DNA of 53,661 bases from Rhodoferax sp. OV413 (GTDB taxonomy: Bacteria; Pseudomonadota; Gammaproteobacteria; Burkholderiales; Burkholderiaceae_C), in assembly GCF_945881795.1 (NCBI RefSeq), contig NZ_CAMCVG010000005.1:1-53661 (forward strand), written 5' to 3'. Both the position numbers and the translations under genes were made by a program. Within the stretch, counting starts at the first letter, position 1. The number at the start of each line of letters is the position of its first letter. The notes beneath the pieces were generated by a model that did not search any database, was not told where the DNA came from, and saw nothing but the letters and a program-made list of their open reading frames with translations. This document shows positions 7,072 to 16,480 of the stretch, piece by piece.

Positions 7072-10000
7072 TCACGCACCAGCGCCAGCAGCTCGTCTTC
7101 CGAGTAGGGCTTGCCGAGGTAGTGGTCCACGCCCAGGCTGCGGGCGTGTTCGCGGTGCTTTTCAGCAATCCGGGACGTGATCATGATGATGGGCAGCTTG
7201 CTGAGCTTGGCGTCGGCGCGGATGTTGCGGGCCAGGTCGAAGCCGTCCATGCGGGGCATTTCGATGTCGGTGAGCACGACCACCGGTGCCTCCTCCTGCA
7301 GGCGCTCGAGGGCTTGCAGGCCGTCATTTGCCAGCACCACCCGGTAGCCCTCTCGCTTGAGCAGTCGCTGGGTGACGCGGCGCACGGTAATGGAGTCGTC
7401 CACCACCATCACCAGCGGCAGCTTGGGCGCTGCGCTGCCGGCCAAGGCCGGGCCGTCTGCCGCCGGCGGGCTTGCCGCAGCCAAGCGCGCGACCTCATCG
7501 GCGCTGTGGCCATGCGCCAGTGCGCGGGCCTGATCGCCATACACCGAGACCAGCGCCACGGGGTTGTAAATCAGCACCACCGCGCCCGAGGCCAACACCG
7601 ACATGCCCGAGAGACCGGGCAGGCGCGCGAGCTGCGGCCCAAGGTTCTTGACCACCACTTCGCGGTTGCCCAAGACCTCGTCAATGTGGGCGGCCAGGCG
7701 CTGCCCCGCGCTGCGGAAAATAGCCACCGGCCGGGTCTTGCCCGCCGGCTCCTCGCTGCGCGCCGAGGTCTGCAGCAATGCGCCGCCCCAATAAAAGGGC
7801 ACCTGCTCCCCGCCAAACTCAAAACTCTGGGATGCATACGCCGCCTCCACCTGTCCCGCAGGCACGCGCAGCACGGTTTCCATCAGGCTGGCCGGCACGC
7901 CGATGGAGTAGTCCCCCATGCGCATGATCACCACCTGCGTCACCGCCGTGGTGAGCGGCAGCACCAGCGCAAAGGTGGTGCCCACATGGACTTCGGTTTG
8001 GGTCTCGATGCGCCCGCCCAAGGCCTGCACCTCGGATCGAACCACGTCCATGCCGATGCCGCGGCCGGAGAGTTCGGTCACCACATCCGCCGTCGAAAAC
8101 CCGGGGGCGAAGATCAGGTTGGCGGCGTCGGCCACACTCAAAGTGTCTTCCGGGCCGACCAGGCCATTGGCCCGCGCCTTGGCAAGAATGCCTTCCATAT
8201 CGAGGCCCGCGCCGTCGTCGCTGAAGCGCACAATGATGTCATTACTCTCTTGCTGCAACGCAATGCTGATGGTGCCGGTGGCGGGCTTGCCAAGCCGGGT
8301 GCGCTGCGCAGGGGCCTCGATGCCGTGGGCTACCGCATTGCGCAACAGGTGCTCAAAGGCCGCCGCCATGCGGTCGAGCACGCCGCGATCCACCTCGATA
8401 GAGCCGCCGGCAATGTCCAGCTTCACCTGCTTGCCTGCATCTTTAGCCGCCTGCCGGACCACACCATAAAGGCGGTCGGCAATGCTGTCGAACTCCACCA
8501 TGCGGGTGCGCAACAAATCTTTTTGCAGCTCGCGGGCCTGACGGGCCTGGGCCACGAGGTCATCTTCGGTGCCTTCCACTGAACGCATCAGGGCGCGTTG
8601 CACGGTAGCCACGTCATTCACCGACTCGGCCATCATCCGGGTGAGTTCCTGCACGCGGGTAAACCGGTCGAACTCCAGCGGGTCAAAGCCCTGCGCGGAA
8701 TCTTTGGTCTGTGCCAGGCGGGACTGCATCTGCGACTCGGCCTGCAGCTCCACATCGCGAAGCTGCTGGCGCAAACGGTCCAGGTTGCCGGTGAGCTCGC
8801 CAAGCGACGATTTCAACTGCCCCAAGCGCTCGTCCATCCGGGAGCGCGACATCATCACCTCGCCGGCCTGGTTCACCAGGCGGTCCAACAACTGCGCACG
8901 CACCCGTACCGTCTGGTGGGCCTGCGCCCGCGGCAGGAAGGACGCCGGCGCATGGACCAGCGGGCGGGACTTGGCTTGCGCCGTGTCCACCGGCAGGGCG
9001 GGGCTGGCCGCGCCAGCTTCGGGCCGGGCAGGGGTTTCATCGGGCGCATCCACCCCTGTTTGAGCCAGCGCGTCCAGCGTGGCCTGCAGGGCATCGAACC
9101 GCGTCAGCAATGGCTCGAGCTGCACGGTTTGCAAGCCTTCGGAGCCCAGTTGCTCGATGGAAGACTCCATGCGGTGCGCCATTTCGCCAAAGCGCATAGC
9201 GCCGGCCAACCGGGCGCTGCCCTTGAGGGTGTGAAGCAGGCGCAAGACCGCACGCCGCGGGCCGGGCTGCTCGGGGCTGGCCACCCATTCGCGCAAGGCC
9301 GCGCCCAGTTGGGGCATGAGCTCTGCGGCCTCTTCTTCAAAAATAAGCAGCAGGTCGGGGTCAATGCTGTCTTGCGACTCCAGCGCCACGTCTTGTGCAT
9401 CCAGCACCCGCAAGGGCGCAGCCACCGGCAGGGCGACGGGCTGATCAGGCTCCCCGGCCGACACCGCGTCGGGCTCGCCAGCCGCAAACTCGGTGTCGAT
9501 GATGGCGTGCAGGGCTTCGAGCACAACCGGATCGGCCTCTTTGACGAAACCGGCGGCAAACTGGTGCAACAGGCGACGAATCTCTTGCGCGGCGTCGCAA
9601 AAAACAGCGGCATGCTCGGTGCGGATCTGGCGGTGCAGCTGAACATGCTGCAGCGCCTGCTCCAGCAATCGGGCCAGATTGGACAGCTCCATGAATCCCA
9701 CGGTGGACGAGCTGCCCAAGAGCGAATGCGACAGAGAAATCACCGAATCCGAGACCGGAGCCGCCAGCTCGATCGACCATTCGCCGAGCTCAGTCTGCAA
9801 ACGGCGGGACCATTCATCGGCCTCGTTGAGGTAGACGTTGTAGAGCGGAATACTGATGCGCAAGGAGCCAATGACCTTGATTCCCTCATCCTGCGGCTCC
9901 TCTTCGCCCAGCTCGATGACCTCGACGGCATCGGTGTCAAGCGGATCGGCCGGGGTTGCCGCCGCTGGAATGTCGTCAGGCTCATCGAAGTCAAAGTCGT

Positions 10001-12491
10001 CGAGGCTGAACTCCAAACTATCGAGCAGGCTCTCTGCTTCGAGCACGGCGGCCGGTTTGACCTCGACGGCGGGAGCCACTTCCTCGGCATCCTCCATGTC
10101 GGGCCAATCGTCCAGCTCCTGAACCTGCGGCTCGGCAGGAGCCGGGCTGGCGACGGGCTCAGGCTCAGGCTCAGGCGCTATCGCCACTTCCAGCGCCTCT
10201 TCCATCGGTGGGAACTCCAGCACCACCTCGGGTTCCGGCTCCGCATCCAGCGCGTCGGGCGGAACCTGCAGGGGCAGCCATTCGCCGCCCAATCGCAAGG
10301 CGTCCGCGGTCTTACGGAATTCGGCGGGGCTCCAGGCCGAGGCGTCGCCCGCCGCAATCGCTTGCGACCAGCGAGCCAGAGCGGCCAGCGCCTCGGTGCT
10401 GCTGGTCATTAGCGCCTCGCTGGCGGGCTTGTGATCGGCCAGGTTGGCGTTGAGCAACTGCTCATAGGCCCAGGCAGCTTCGCCGAAATCGTGCAGGCCG
10501 ACCATCCGAGAGCTGCCCTTGAGGGTGTGAAACGCACGGCGCAAAGTGGTCTGGTCGGCCAGGTTGGTCGGCTCCGCGCGCAGCGCAGCAAGGGCCTCCT
10601 GCCCTTTCAACAGCACCTCGCGCGACTCCTGCAAAAAGACATCGAGGAGTTCGCCGTCGTCGTCAGCCGGCTCCCGCCCCGGAGCCGCAGCGGCCGGAGC
10701 TGCGGCGGCAGGCGCAGGAATGGCTTCACGTTCACGGCCCATGAGCGGGCGGAATTCGCCGGCAAGCTCGTCGTACTCAAACAGTGTCCTGGCCAGGGCA
10801 CGCTGGTAGCTCAGCATGTCGATAAGGAACCCCAAGGCGCCCAGGCTGTTGCCCAGCTTTTCAAAAATGCCGGTGCGGGCGGTGGCGGCGTCCACCGTGT
10901 CGACCATGAACTGCTCCACGCTGCTGCGGATGCGCAAGGCGGCCAGCGCCGGCTGGTCCAGCCCCAGCACAGAAAAAACTCCGCGCATCTGCGACAGCTG
11001 GCTGGGCACTTCGCGCAGGGGGGTGTTGTCGCCGGGATCCCGGAAGAACTGGTCGAGCGCTTTCTCCACCTCGTCCAGCGTGCCGCGTAACTCATTGACC
11101 ACGCTGCCCATGGTCTGACGCTCGCTTACCCGGCGGTAGAGGTCTTCCATCCACGCCTCGAGGGGCTCGGCCAGGCCGCCGGCCATGACGCGCTGCAGGC
11201 GCTGCGCCAGGCGGGCGCCGCGCTCGGCCATCTGGTTGTCGGCGGGGTCCAAGTCGTCGTAGGCGGCTTCAAGATACAGCACCGCCGTGGCCACCTCCAT
11301 GGCCAAGGCGGGCGAGGGAGAGGCGCCTGAGCGGACCGCAGCATCGACGGCGGATGTCAGGGCGCGGGCCAACACGGCACTCTCCCCGTGCAGTTTGATA
11401 ACCACATCCGACACCGCGGCAAACTGCTCGCCCGCGGCCTTCAGGCGGTTCAGGTCACCGCCGGCCAGCGCCGACCAGGTTTCGGCGGCGGCTGCAATGC
11501 GCTTGCGTGCCAGCACCAACAGAGCGGGATCAAAGCGGCCGAATTGCTCGTGCGCGTAGTCCACCGCAGGGCTGTCAGTCAGCCCATAAGCCAGGCGTAC
11601 CGCCGCCACCGTGGGGGCCTTCGAAACATCAGCGGGATTTGCCCGCGAGCAGAAAAAAACAATGTCTTGCGCCAGCCGCTCGGACACCGCGCTGCGGCCC
11701 TTGGACCGGGCCACATACTGCTGCAAGATGCGGGAGGCGGTCCGCTTGGTATAGATGTCGTCTTCAAAAAGCTTGTACGAGGTGCCCTCGAAGTAGGCAG
11801 CGCCCAGCATCCAGAACGCTTGCTCCTCGACGGACTGCGCCGCCGCAGCCAGGCCGACACTGAGCGCTTGCAAGCGTCGCGCCGCAGCCGGGTCCTGGTA
11901 TTTCATCAAGCGGAGGATGGCGTGGTCCACCTCGCCGCGCAGCTCCGGGCCCGTCGTGTGCGGCTTGGCACCTTCGGGGAGGGCAAGGGGCTTCCACTCC
12001 CAGCCGGAAACCCAGAGGTCTGCCGGGTGAATACGTTCGGCGCCACCCAGATCCAGCAGGGCCTTATATTGCGGAAACAGCGCGACCGGAGAGGCTGACT
12101 TGCCCTTGAGCAACCCTTCCAGATATTCGTTGAGCGCGAAGCTCGCCCGCTCGAGGCAACCGGCGACCGCATCGTTGCAGATCTCAGGGCGCTGAACACA
12201 CTTGTGCGCCAGAACCTCCATCGCCCGCAGGAACTTGGCGGGCGCCTCCAGGCCGATCATCTCCAGCGCGCCTGCCGACTGGTGCAACTGCTGGCGAGCG
12301 ATGCGAAGGTGGCTGGCATCGAGCAGGCTGGGGTCCGAGCTCTGGGCCAGCTCGGCGTCGCGCACAAAACGGCGAACCGCTTTGGTCGCGCCATCGAGCG
12401 ACTTGCGCAGCTCTTCCAGAACCCACGCCAAAGGCCCCAGATCGGCCTGCGAAAGCGGCTGACCTTGGTGAGCGACAAGTGATGACGACAT
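7017..12491 (-). CDS. chpA: Type IV pilus chemosensory hybrid histidine kinase ChpA/PilL
   Basis: A 1824-residue CheA-type kinase of the Pil-Chp system. The first ~600 residues are helical and resemble the FimL/PilL N-terminal region. Two Hpt domains follow, with phosphoacceptor motifs AFHTLKGSSRM near residue 654 and LHTLKGSARLAG near 1085. The HATPase domain (HLLRNAVAHGIE near 1380, then SGRGIGMDVV), a CheW-like domain, and a C-terminal receiver (VDDSITVRR, Asp in LTDIEMPRMDG near 1740) complete it. A long Pro/Glu/Ala-rich acidic linker separates the Hpt domains. P. aeruginosa ChpA has six Hpt plus Spt/Tpt domains; only two clear Hpt histidines are visible here. It signals to PilG and PilH, encoded upstream in the same operon. 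Confidence 0.93.
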   Translation of the reverse strand: MSSSLVAHQGQPLSQADLGPLAWVLEELRKSLDGATKAVRRFVRDAELAQSSDPSLLDASHLRIARQQLHQSAGALEMIGLEAPAKFLRAMEVLAHKCVQRPEICNDAVAGCLERASFALNEYLEGLLKGKSASPVALFPQYKALLDLGGAERIHPADLWVSGWEWKPLALPEGAKPHTTGPELRGEVDHAILRLMKYQDPAAARRLQALSVGLAAAAQSVEEQAFWMLGAAYFEGTSYKLFEDDIYTKRTASRILQQYVARSKGRSAVSERLAQDIVFFCSRANPADVSKAPTVAAVRLAYGLTDSPAVDYAHEQFGRFDPALLVLARKRIAAAAETWSALAGGDLNRLKAAGEQFAAVSDVVIKLHGESAVLARALTSAVDAAVRSGASPSPALAMEVATAVLYLEAAYDDLDPADNQMAERGARLAQRLQRVMAGGLAEPLEAWMEDLYRRVSERQTMGSVVNELRGTLDEVEKALDQFFRDPGDNTPLREVPSQLSQMRGVFSVLGLDQPALAALRIRSSVEQFMVDTVDAATARTGIFEKLGNSLGALGFLIDMLSYQRALARTLFEYDELAGEFRPLMGREREAIPAPAAAAPAAAAPGREPADDDGELLDVFLQESREVLLKGQEALAALRAEPTNLADQTTLRRAFHTLKGSSRMVGLHDFGEAAWAYEQLLNANLADHKPASEALMTSSTEALAALARWSQAIAAGDASAWSPAEFRKTADALRLGGEWLPLQVPPDALDAEPEPEVVLEFPPMEEALEVAIAPEPEPEPVASPAPAEPQVQELDDWPDMEDAEEVAPAVEVKPAAVLEAESLLDSLEFSLDDFDFDEPDDIPAAATPADPLDTDAVEVIELGEEEPQDEGIKVIGSLRISIPLYNVYLNEADEWSRRLQTELGEWSIELAAPVSDSVISLSHSLLGSSSTVGFMELSNLARLLEQALQHVQLHRQIRTEHAAVFCDAAQEIRRLLHQFAAGFVKEADPVVLEALHAIIDTEFAAGEPDAVSAGEPDQPVALPVAAPLRVLDAQDVALESQDSIDPDLLLIFEEEAAELMPQLGAALREWVASPEQPGPRRAVLRLLHTLKGSARLAGAMRFGEMAHRMESSIEQLGSEGLQTVQLEPLLTRFDALQATLDALAQTGVDAPDETPARPEAGAASPALPVDTAQAKSRPLVHAPASFLPRAQAHQTVRVRAQLLDRLVNQAGEVMMSRSRMDERLGQLKSSLGELTGNLDRLRQQLRDVELQAESQMQSRLAQTKDSAQGFDPLEFDRFTRVQELTRMMAESVNDVATVQRALMRSVEGTEDDLVAQARQARELQKDLLRTRMVEFDSIADRLYGVVRQAAKDAGKQVKLDIAGGSIEVDRGVLDRMAAAFEHLLRNAVAHGIEAPAQRTRLGKPATGTISIALQQESNDIIVRFSDDGAGLDMEGILAKARANGLVGPEDTLSVADAANLIFAPGFSTADVVTELSGRGIGMDVVRSEVQALGGRIETQTEVHVGTTFALVLPLTTAVTQVVIMRMGDYSIGVPASLMETVLRVPAGQVEAAYASQSFEFGGEQVPFYWGGALLQTSARSEEPAGKTRPVAIFRSAGQRLAAHIDEVLGNREVVVKNLGPQLARLPGLSGMSVLASGAVVLIYNPVALVSVYGDQARALAHGHSADEVARLAAASPPAADGPALAGSAAPKLPLVMVVDDSITVRRVTQRLLKREGYRVVLANDGLQALERLQEEAPVVVLTDIEMPRMDGFDLARNIRADAKLSKLPIIMITSRIAEKHREHARSLGVDHYLGKPYSEDELLALVRDYCALAPVEASADFLRKP

Positions 12492-12559
12492 GGCTTGGGC
12501 CTCTTCAGGGGTTCACGGGGCGATCACGCGTGGCGCGGATAGGCGGGGCTGTGCGCGGA

Positions 12560-14794
12560 TCAGGCAATCTTGAACCGGGACACCGACCGGCGCAACTCTT
12601 CGGCCATGGTGGAGAGCTCACGAACCTGATTGGCGGTCACCCGGGTGCCCTCACCGGTCTGCTCGGTCACCGCAAAGATGTGCTGGATGCTCTCAGCCAC
12701 CTCATTCGCCAGCAGCGCCTCGCGGGACGCCGCGTTTGAGATCTGCTCAATCAGGTCGGCCACGCGGCGGGAAACCCGGTCAATTTCGGTCAGCGCCGTG
12801 CCCGCGTTGTCGGAGAGCTTGGCCCCCTCCACCACACCCAGCGTGGAGCGCTCCATCGCGCCGATGGCGTCTTGCGTGTCGGTCTGAATGGCTTTCACCA
12901 GCGCCGAGATCTGGCGGGTGGCGTCCGCAGAGCGTTCGGCGAGTCGCTGTACTTCTTCCGCCACCACCGAAAAGCCCCTACCGGCTTCTCCTGCGGAGGC
13001 GGCTTGAATGGCAGCGTTCAGGGCCAATACGTTGGTCTGCTCGGTAATGTCGGAAATCAGCTCGGTGATTTCGCCGATCTCTTGCGAGGACTCACCCAGG
13101 CGCTTGATGCGCTTGGAGGTTTCCTGGATCTGATCGCGGATGGAGTTCATGCCGCCGATGGTGTTTTGTACCGCCTGCAGACCGGACTCCGCAGCCTCCA
13201 GCGACTGGCGCGCCACTGCGGCAGACTCCTGCGCCTGGGTGGACACCTCGTTAATGCGTCCGGCCATGTCCAGCACCGACTTACCGGTCTCACGAATTTC
13301 AAGCAGCTGCTCGTTCGAGGCCGCCAGCAGCTCGGTGGAGGTGGCGTCCACACCGGCGGTGGTTTGCGCCACGCGGGAGGCGGTGTTTTGCACGTTTTCC
13401 ACCAGCGAGCGCAACTCTTCCACGGTGTAGTTCACCGAGTCTGCAATCGCGCCGGTGATGTCCTCGGTCACCGTGGCTTCCTGGGTCAGGTCGCCTTCAG
13501 CCACAGTTTGCAGTTCGTTCATCAGTCGCAAAATAGCGGCCTGGTTGGCGTCATTCACCCGCTTGGCCTCAAGCTGCAGGCGCTCGGCATCCACGCGCTG
13601 GGCGTCCGCATCCTGCTCGCGGATGCGGCTGTCCTGCAGCTGCACATACGACAGGCCAGCCGCGCTGGCCAAGGCAATGGCAGCCGCCAGCACCAGCAGC
13701 ACCAGGACAAAACCGCTGATTCCGGCGTCACCGGACAGCTTGCCCTGCAACTCCTGCAGGCTGCGGCGCAGGGGCTCGCTGTCTTCCAAAATCAAACCTT
13801 GCGCAGCGCGCGCAGCCACCATGCCCTGCACGTTGCTAAGCAGCGCGACAGATTGCGCACGGGTTTCTTCATAGAGCTTGATCAGGGATTCCAGCTTCGC
13901 ACGGGTGGCCGCATCTTTGGTGGCGCCGAGCTTGAGCTCCGCACTGCCTGAAAGAAGCCCTGATGAGATGTCTTTGAAGGTATCCAGGTCCCGGCCCAGC
14001 TGGGCCAGCGCTTCGGCGTTACCGCCTTCCACCGCCATGAACTCGCCGGCGGACTTGCCAATGCGCTGCGTCAGCATCAGCAACTGCCCCGCGGCGGCGA
14101 CCTCGGCAGCAGGCGCGCCCAGTTGCAATTTGAGTGTGGCAACAGCATTGGCCGCCTCCAAAAGCTCCGCCGACTGGACGCGAATCCGACGCAAGGAAGC
14201 GCCGATGTCGAGCAGCATTTTTTCCTGGGCAATCACCGACTGCGCGCTCTTGTCCCCCCGCTCCACCAGCGGAGTCACCTGCCGCAGCTCGAGAGCGTAA
14301 CGGTCACTGAGGGCGCTGATATTGAGCGCGTCGTCGCCCGACTTAAGGCCCATGACCGATTTGGTGAGCACTTCGGTGCTTTCCTTCACATCGGTAAAGG
14401 CCTCCGCGTTGCCCTGCATGGCCTGCGACACCGATTTGGCCAGCCGCTGCGACTGCATCAAAGACTGGCCGGTGGCGCCTAGCTGCTGGGCCACCTTGTC
14501 GGACTGGTTGAGCGCATAAAGCGTGACCAGCGCCAGGAAGACCAAGGAGCCGCCCAACACACGAAACAGGTTGCGCTGGTGCTCTTGCACCGTGCGAAAG
14601 CCCATCACGGGCACATCAATCATCTGGCTGCTGGTCGCGCGGGTGGCTGCACCGCCGTACACCTCGGTGGCTTGGTACAGCGTGCTCTCTGGGGCTTGCT
14701 CAGAATCCTGGTAGGCCGTGCTGGAGACCGCATCTCTGTCCGAATCTGCGGCCTTTCGGAAAATGCGGCTTTTGAATTGATCAACGAGGGACAT
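12560..14794 (-). CDS. pilJ: Twitching motility methyl-accepting chemotaxis protein PilJ
   Basis: A 744-residue inner-membrane chemoreceptor. Transmembrane segments lie near residues 78-97 (LGGSLVFLALVTLYAL) and 355-382 (GFVLVLLVLAAAIALASAAG). Between them are two PilJ-type periplasmic four-helix modules with repeated QSQRLAKSVSQAMQG/TQRIGKSAGEF motifs. The cytoplasmic signalling hairpin holds LNAAIQAASAGEAGRGFSVV near residue 588. It should pass surface-contact or attractant signals through PilI to ChpA to control pilus extension and retraction. Its position between pilI and chpA matches the standard order. Confidence 0.95.
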   Translation of the reverse strand: MSLVDQFKSRIFRKAADSDRDAVSSTAYQDSEQAPESTLYQATEVYGGAATRATSSQMIDVPVMGFRTVQEHQRNLFRVLGGSLVFLALVTLYALNQSDKVAQQLGATGQSLMQSQRLAKSVSQAMQGNAEAFTDVKESTEVLTKSVMGLKSGDDALNISALSDRYALELRQVTPLVERGDKSAQSVIAQEKMLLDIGASLRRIRVQSAELLEAANAVATLKLQLGAPAAEVAAAGQLLMLTQRIGKSAGEFMAVEGGNAEALAQLGRDLDTFKDISSGLLSGSAELKLGATKDAATRAKLESLIKLYEETRAQSVALLSNVQGMVAARAAQGLILEDSEPLRRSLQELQGKLSGDAGISGFVLVLLVLAAAIALASAAGLSYVQLQDSRIREQDADAQRVDAERLQLEAKRVNDANQAAILRLMNELQTVAEGDLTQEATVTEDITGAIADSVNYTVEELRSLVENVQNTASRVAQTTAGVDATSTELLAASNEQLLEIRETGKSVLDMAGRINEVSTQAQESAAVARQSLEAAESGLQAVQNTIGGMNSIRDQIQETSKRIKRLGESSQEIGEITELISDITEQTNVLALNAAIQAASAGEAGRGFSVVAEEVQRLAERSADATRQISALVKAIQTDTQDAIGAMERSTLGVVEGAKLSDNAGTALTEIDRVSRRVADLIEQISNAASREALLANEVAESIQHIFAVTEQTGEGTRVTANQVRELSTMAEELRRSVSRFKIA

Positions 14795-14814
14795 GGTGGG
14801 GCCTTACGGTTGAA

Positions 14815-15345
14815 TTAAGCGCTGATGCTCAGAAACTGCGGAGATTGGGAGAGAACGCGTAAATTTATTTCCTGCCAGTCGTCGCCCTCTGCATCGACCA
14901 GCACATTGCCGAAATAATCCGGCGCGCCCTCTGCCGGGCCGCGCGATTGGCTGAAGGCGTCGGCACCGCGCAGGCCGGACAAGGCGTCCACCTGCAGCGC
15001 ACAGTTCAGGTCCAGAGCCGCGTTGAAGGTGACCACGCTGGGCTCCGGCGACGGCGCCACCGGCGCGGGGAGACCCAGCTCGCCGGCCAGAAAACCAGCC
15101 AGATTGACCACACCAAACAAACCCCCGCGGATATTGACGATGCCGCGGAACCAGCCCACGGTGTAGGGCACCGGCTGAGCGTGCGTGAGCGGAACGATTT
15201 CACCGGCCTGCGCCAGCGGAAACAGCAGCCTGTGCTCTCCAGCTATCACTGCCAACCACGAGACCGACATGCCCTCGGTTTTCGCCGCCTGCAGGCGGGT
15301 GGCAAGCCGCGCCTGCAGCTCCCGCAGTGCTTCTCTGTTGGCCAT
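14815..15345 (-). CDS. pilI: CheW-like coupling protein PilI
   Basis: A 176-residue protein with a single CheW domain (LFPLAQAGEIVPL.., WFRGIVNIRGGLFGVVNLAGFL). It should couple the receptor PilJ to the kinase ChpA in the cytoplasm at the cell pole. It lies between pilH (12 bp upstream) and pilJ (20 bp downstream) in one transcription unit. Confidence 0.93.
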   Translation of the reverse strand: MANREALRELQARLATRLQAAKTEGMSVSWLAVIAGEHRLLFPLAQAGEIVPLTHAQPVPYTVGWFRGIVNIRGGLFGVVNLAGFLAGELGLPAPVAPSPEPSVVTFNAALDLNCALQVDALSGLRGADAFSQSRGPAEGAPDYFGNVLVDAEGDDWQEINLRVLSQSPQFLSISA

Positions 15346-15357
15346 GGGTGGTGGGCC

Positions 15358-15723
15358 CTATTCCAGGGACCGGATCTTGGCGAGTAAATCTGCGGGGTCC
15401 ACCGGTTTGGTGACGTAGTCCTTGGCGCCCTGGCGCAGGCCCCACACCCGGTCGGTCTCCAGGTTTTTACTGCTGCAAATGATGATCGGAATGTCGGCGT
15501 ATTCCGGGTTGCGGCTGATGGAGCGGGTGAGCTGGAAACCGTTCTGCCCGGGCATCACCACGTCCATCAATATGAGTTGGGGCTTTTCTTCTTCGAGGCG
15601 CTGCATGGCCTCGTCTGCGCCTTCCGCCGAGCGAACGCTGAAGCCGTGCTTTTGCAGTACCTGGGTGAGAAACAAGATCTCGGTCTTGGAGTCATCAACA
15701 ATCAGCACGTTCTGGATAGGCAT
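15358..15723 (-). CDS. pilH: Response regulator PilH
   Basis: A 121-residue single-domain CheY-like receiver: acidic pair VDDSK, phosphoacceptor Asp in LMDVVMPGQNG (near residue 53), conserved Ser in CSSKN and Lys in VTKP. In the Pil-Chp system PilH is thought to favour pilus retraction or to act as a phosphate sink. Its ATG shares a base with the pilG stop (TGATG), indicating translational coupling. Confidence 0.93.
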   Translation of the reverse strand: MPIQNVLIVDDSKTEILFLTQVLQKHGFSVRSAEGADEAMQRLEEEKPQLILMDVVMPGQNGFQLTRSISRNPEYADIPIIICSSKNLETDRVWGLRQGAKDYVTKPVDPADLLAKIRSLE

Positions 15724-16121
15724 CAGTGAGCTCCTTGCATGGCGGCACCGAGCTGCTGCACGGACTGCAGCAACTGGTCTTTGGTAAAGGGTTTGGTGAG
15801 GTAGTCCTGCGCGCCGACCATGCGGCCACGCGCCTTGTCAAACACACCGTCTTTCGAGGAGAGCATGACAACCGGCACCCCGGAGAAGCGCGCGTTGCGT
15901 TTGATGATGGCGCAGGTCTGGTAGCCGTCCAGACGGGGCATCAGGATGTCGCAAAACACAATGTGCGGCTGGAAATCGTTGACCTTGGCCAAGGCATCAA
16001 AACCGTCGTCGGCCAACAGCACTTCGTGCCCGCCCTGCTTGAGAAAAATCTCGGCACTGCGCCGGATGGTGTTGCTGTCGTCAATGACCAGAACTTTGTA
16101 AGTGGGGGCGTTCGTGTTCAA
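15723..16121 (-). CDS. pilG: Response regulator PilG
   Basis: A 132-residue CheY-like receiver: VIDDSNTIRRSAEIFLKQGG, Asp in FCDILMPRLDGYQ, SSKDGVFDKARGRMVGAQDYLTKPF. The sequence is characteristic of PilG, the regulator that promotes pilus extension. First pil gene of the operon, 65 bp downstream of the rubredoxin gene, as is common in related genomes. Confidence 0.94.
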   Translation of the reverse strand: MNTNAPTYKVLVIDDSNTIRRSAEIFLKQGGHEVLLADDGFDALAKVNDFQPHIVFCDILMPRLDGYQTCAIIKRNARFSGVPVVMLSSKDGVFDKARGRMVGAQDYLTKPFTKDQLLQSVQQLGAAMQGAH

Positions 16122-16166
16122 GGGGCAGCACTCCGGAGCATGTGTGGAAGGTCAGTGCTTGCCGGA

Positions 16167-16185
16167 TCCACACAGTGCGTGTGGA
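16167..16185. other. Stem-loop between rubredoxin gene and pilG
   Basis: A perfect 7-bp stem (16167-16173 with 16179-16185) with a five-base loop lies immediately after the rubredoxin stop codon. No T-run follows on the minus strand, so it looks more like a 3'-end-stabilising or processing hairpin than a strong terminator. It could set the ratio of rubredoxin to pil transcripts. Confidence 0.4.
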
Positions 16186-16186
16186 C

Positions 16187-16360
16187 TCAAATTTGCACCA
16201 TCTCGAAGTCTTCTTTGCGGGCGCCGCACTCAGGGCAGGTCCAGTTCATGGGGACGTCTGCCCACAAGGTTCCGGGTGCGATTCCGTGGTCCGGAGCCCC
16301 TGCAACCTCGTCGTAAATCCATCCGCAAATCAAGCACATCCAGGTAGTAGGGTCAGTCAC
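16187..16360 (-). CDS. rubA: Rubredoxin
   Basis: A small iron-binding electron carrier (about 57 residues) with the two knuckles MCLICGW and CPECGARKEDFEMV, and the family core DHGIAPGTLWADVP between them. All four iron-ligand cysteines are present. The start is uncertain: GTG 16360 gives MTDPTTWMCLICG with AAGG 11 bases upstream, while a TTG at 16378 would add six residues. Divergent from thiD; same strand as the pil operon. Confidence 0.9.
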   Translation of the reverse strand: MTDPTTWMCLICGWIYDEVAGAPDHGIAPGTLWADVPMNWTCPECGARKEDFEMVQI

Positions 16361-16480
16361 AGCGTATCGGGCCTTCAAATAGAATGAGATGATTGTATAG
16401 AGCGGGTTTTGTCAAAATAAAGACGGTCTGCCATGGCCAGGCCGCTCTGCACGACGAACCACCCCAACCAAGGTCTCTCG

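Noticed and set aside
8598..10412. 604-codon plus-strand frame antisense to chpA
   Set aside because: Overlaps the second half of a well-supported chpA; composition is that of a complementary strand.
12872..13951. 359-codon plus-strand frame antisense to pilJ
   Set aside because: Shadow of the pilJ coding sequence; Gly/His/Leu-rich translation with no domain.
16379..16480. Sigma-70 promoter TTGACA/TATACAAT for the rubredoxin gene
   Set aside because: Both hexamers occur on the minus strand, but the spacing is only 10-12 bp, too short for a functional -35/-10 pair.
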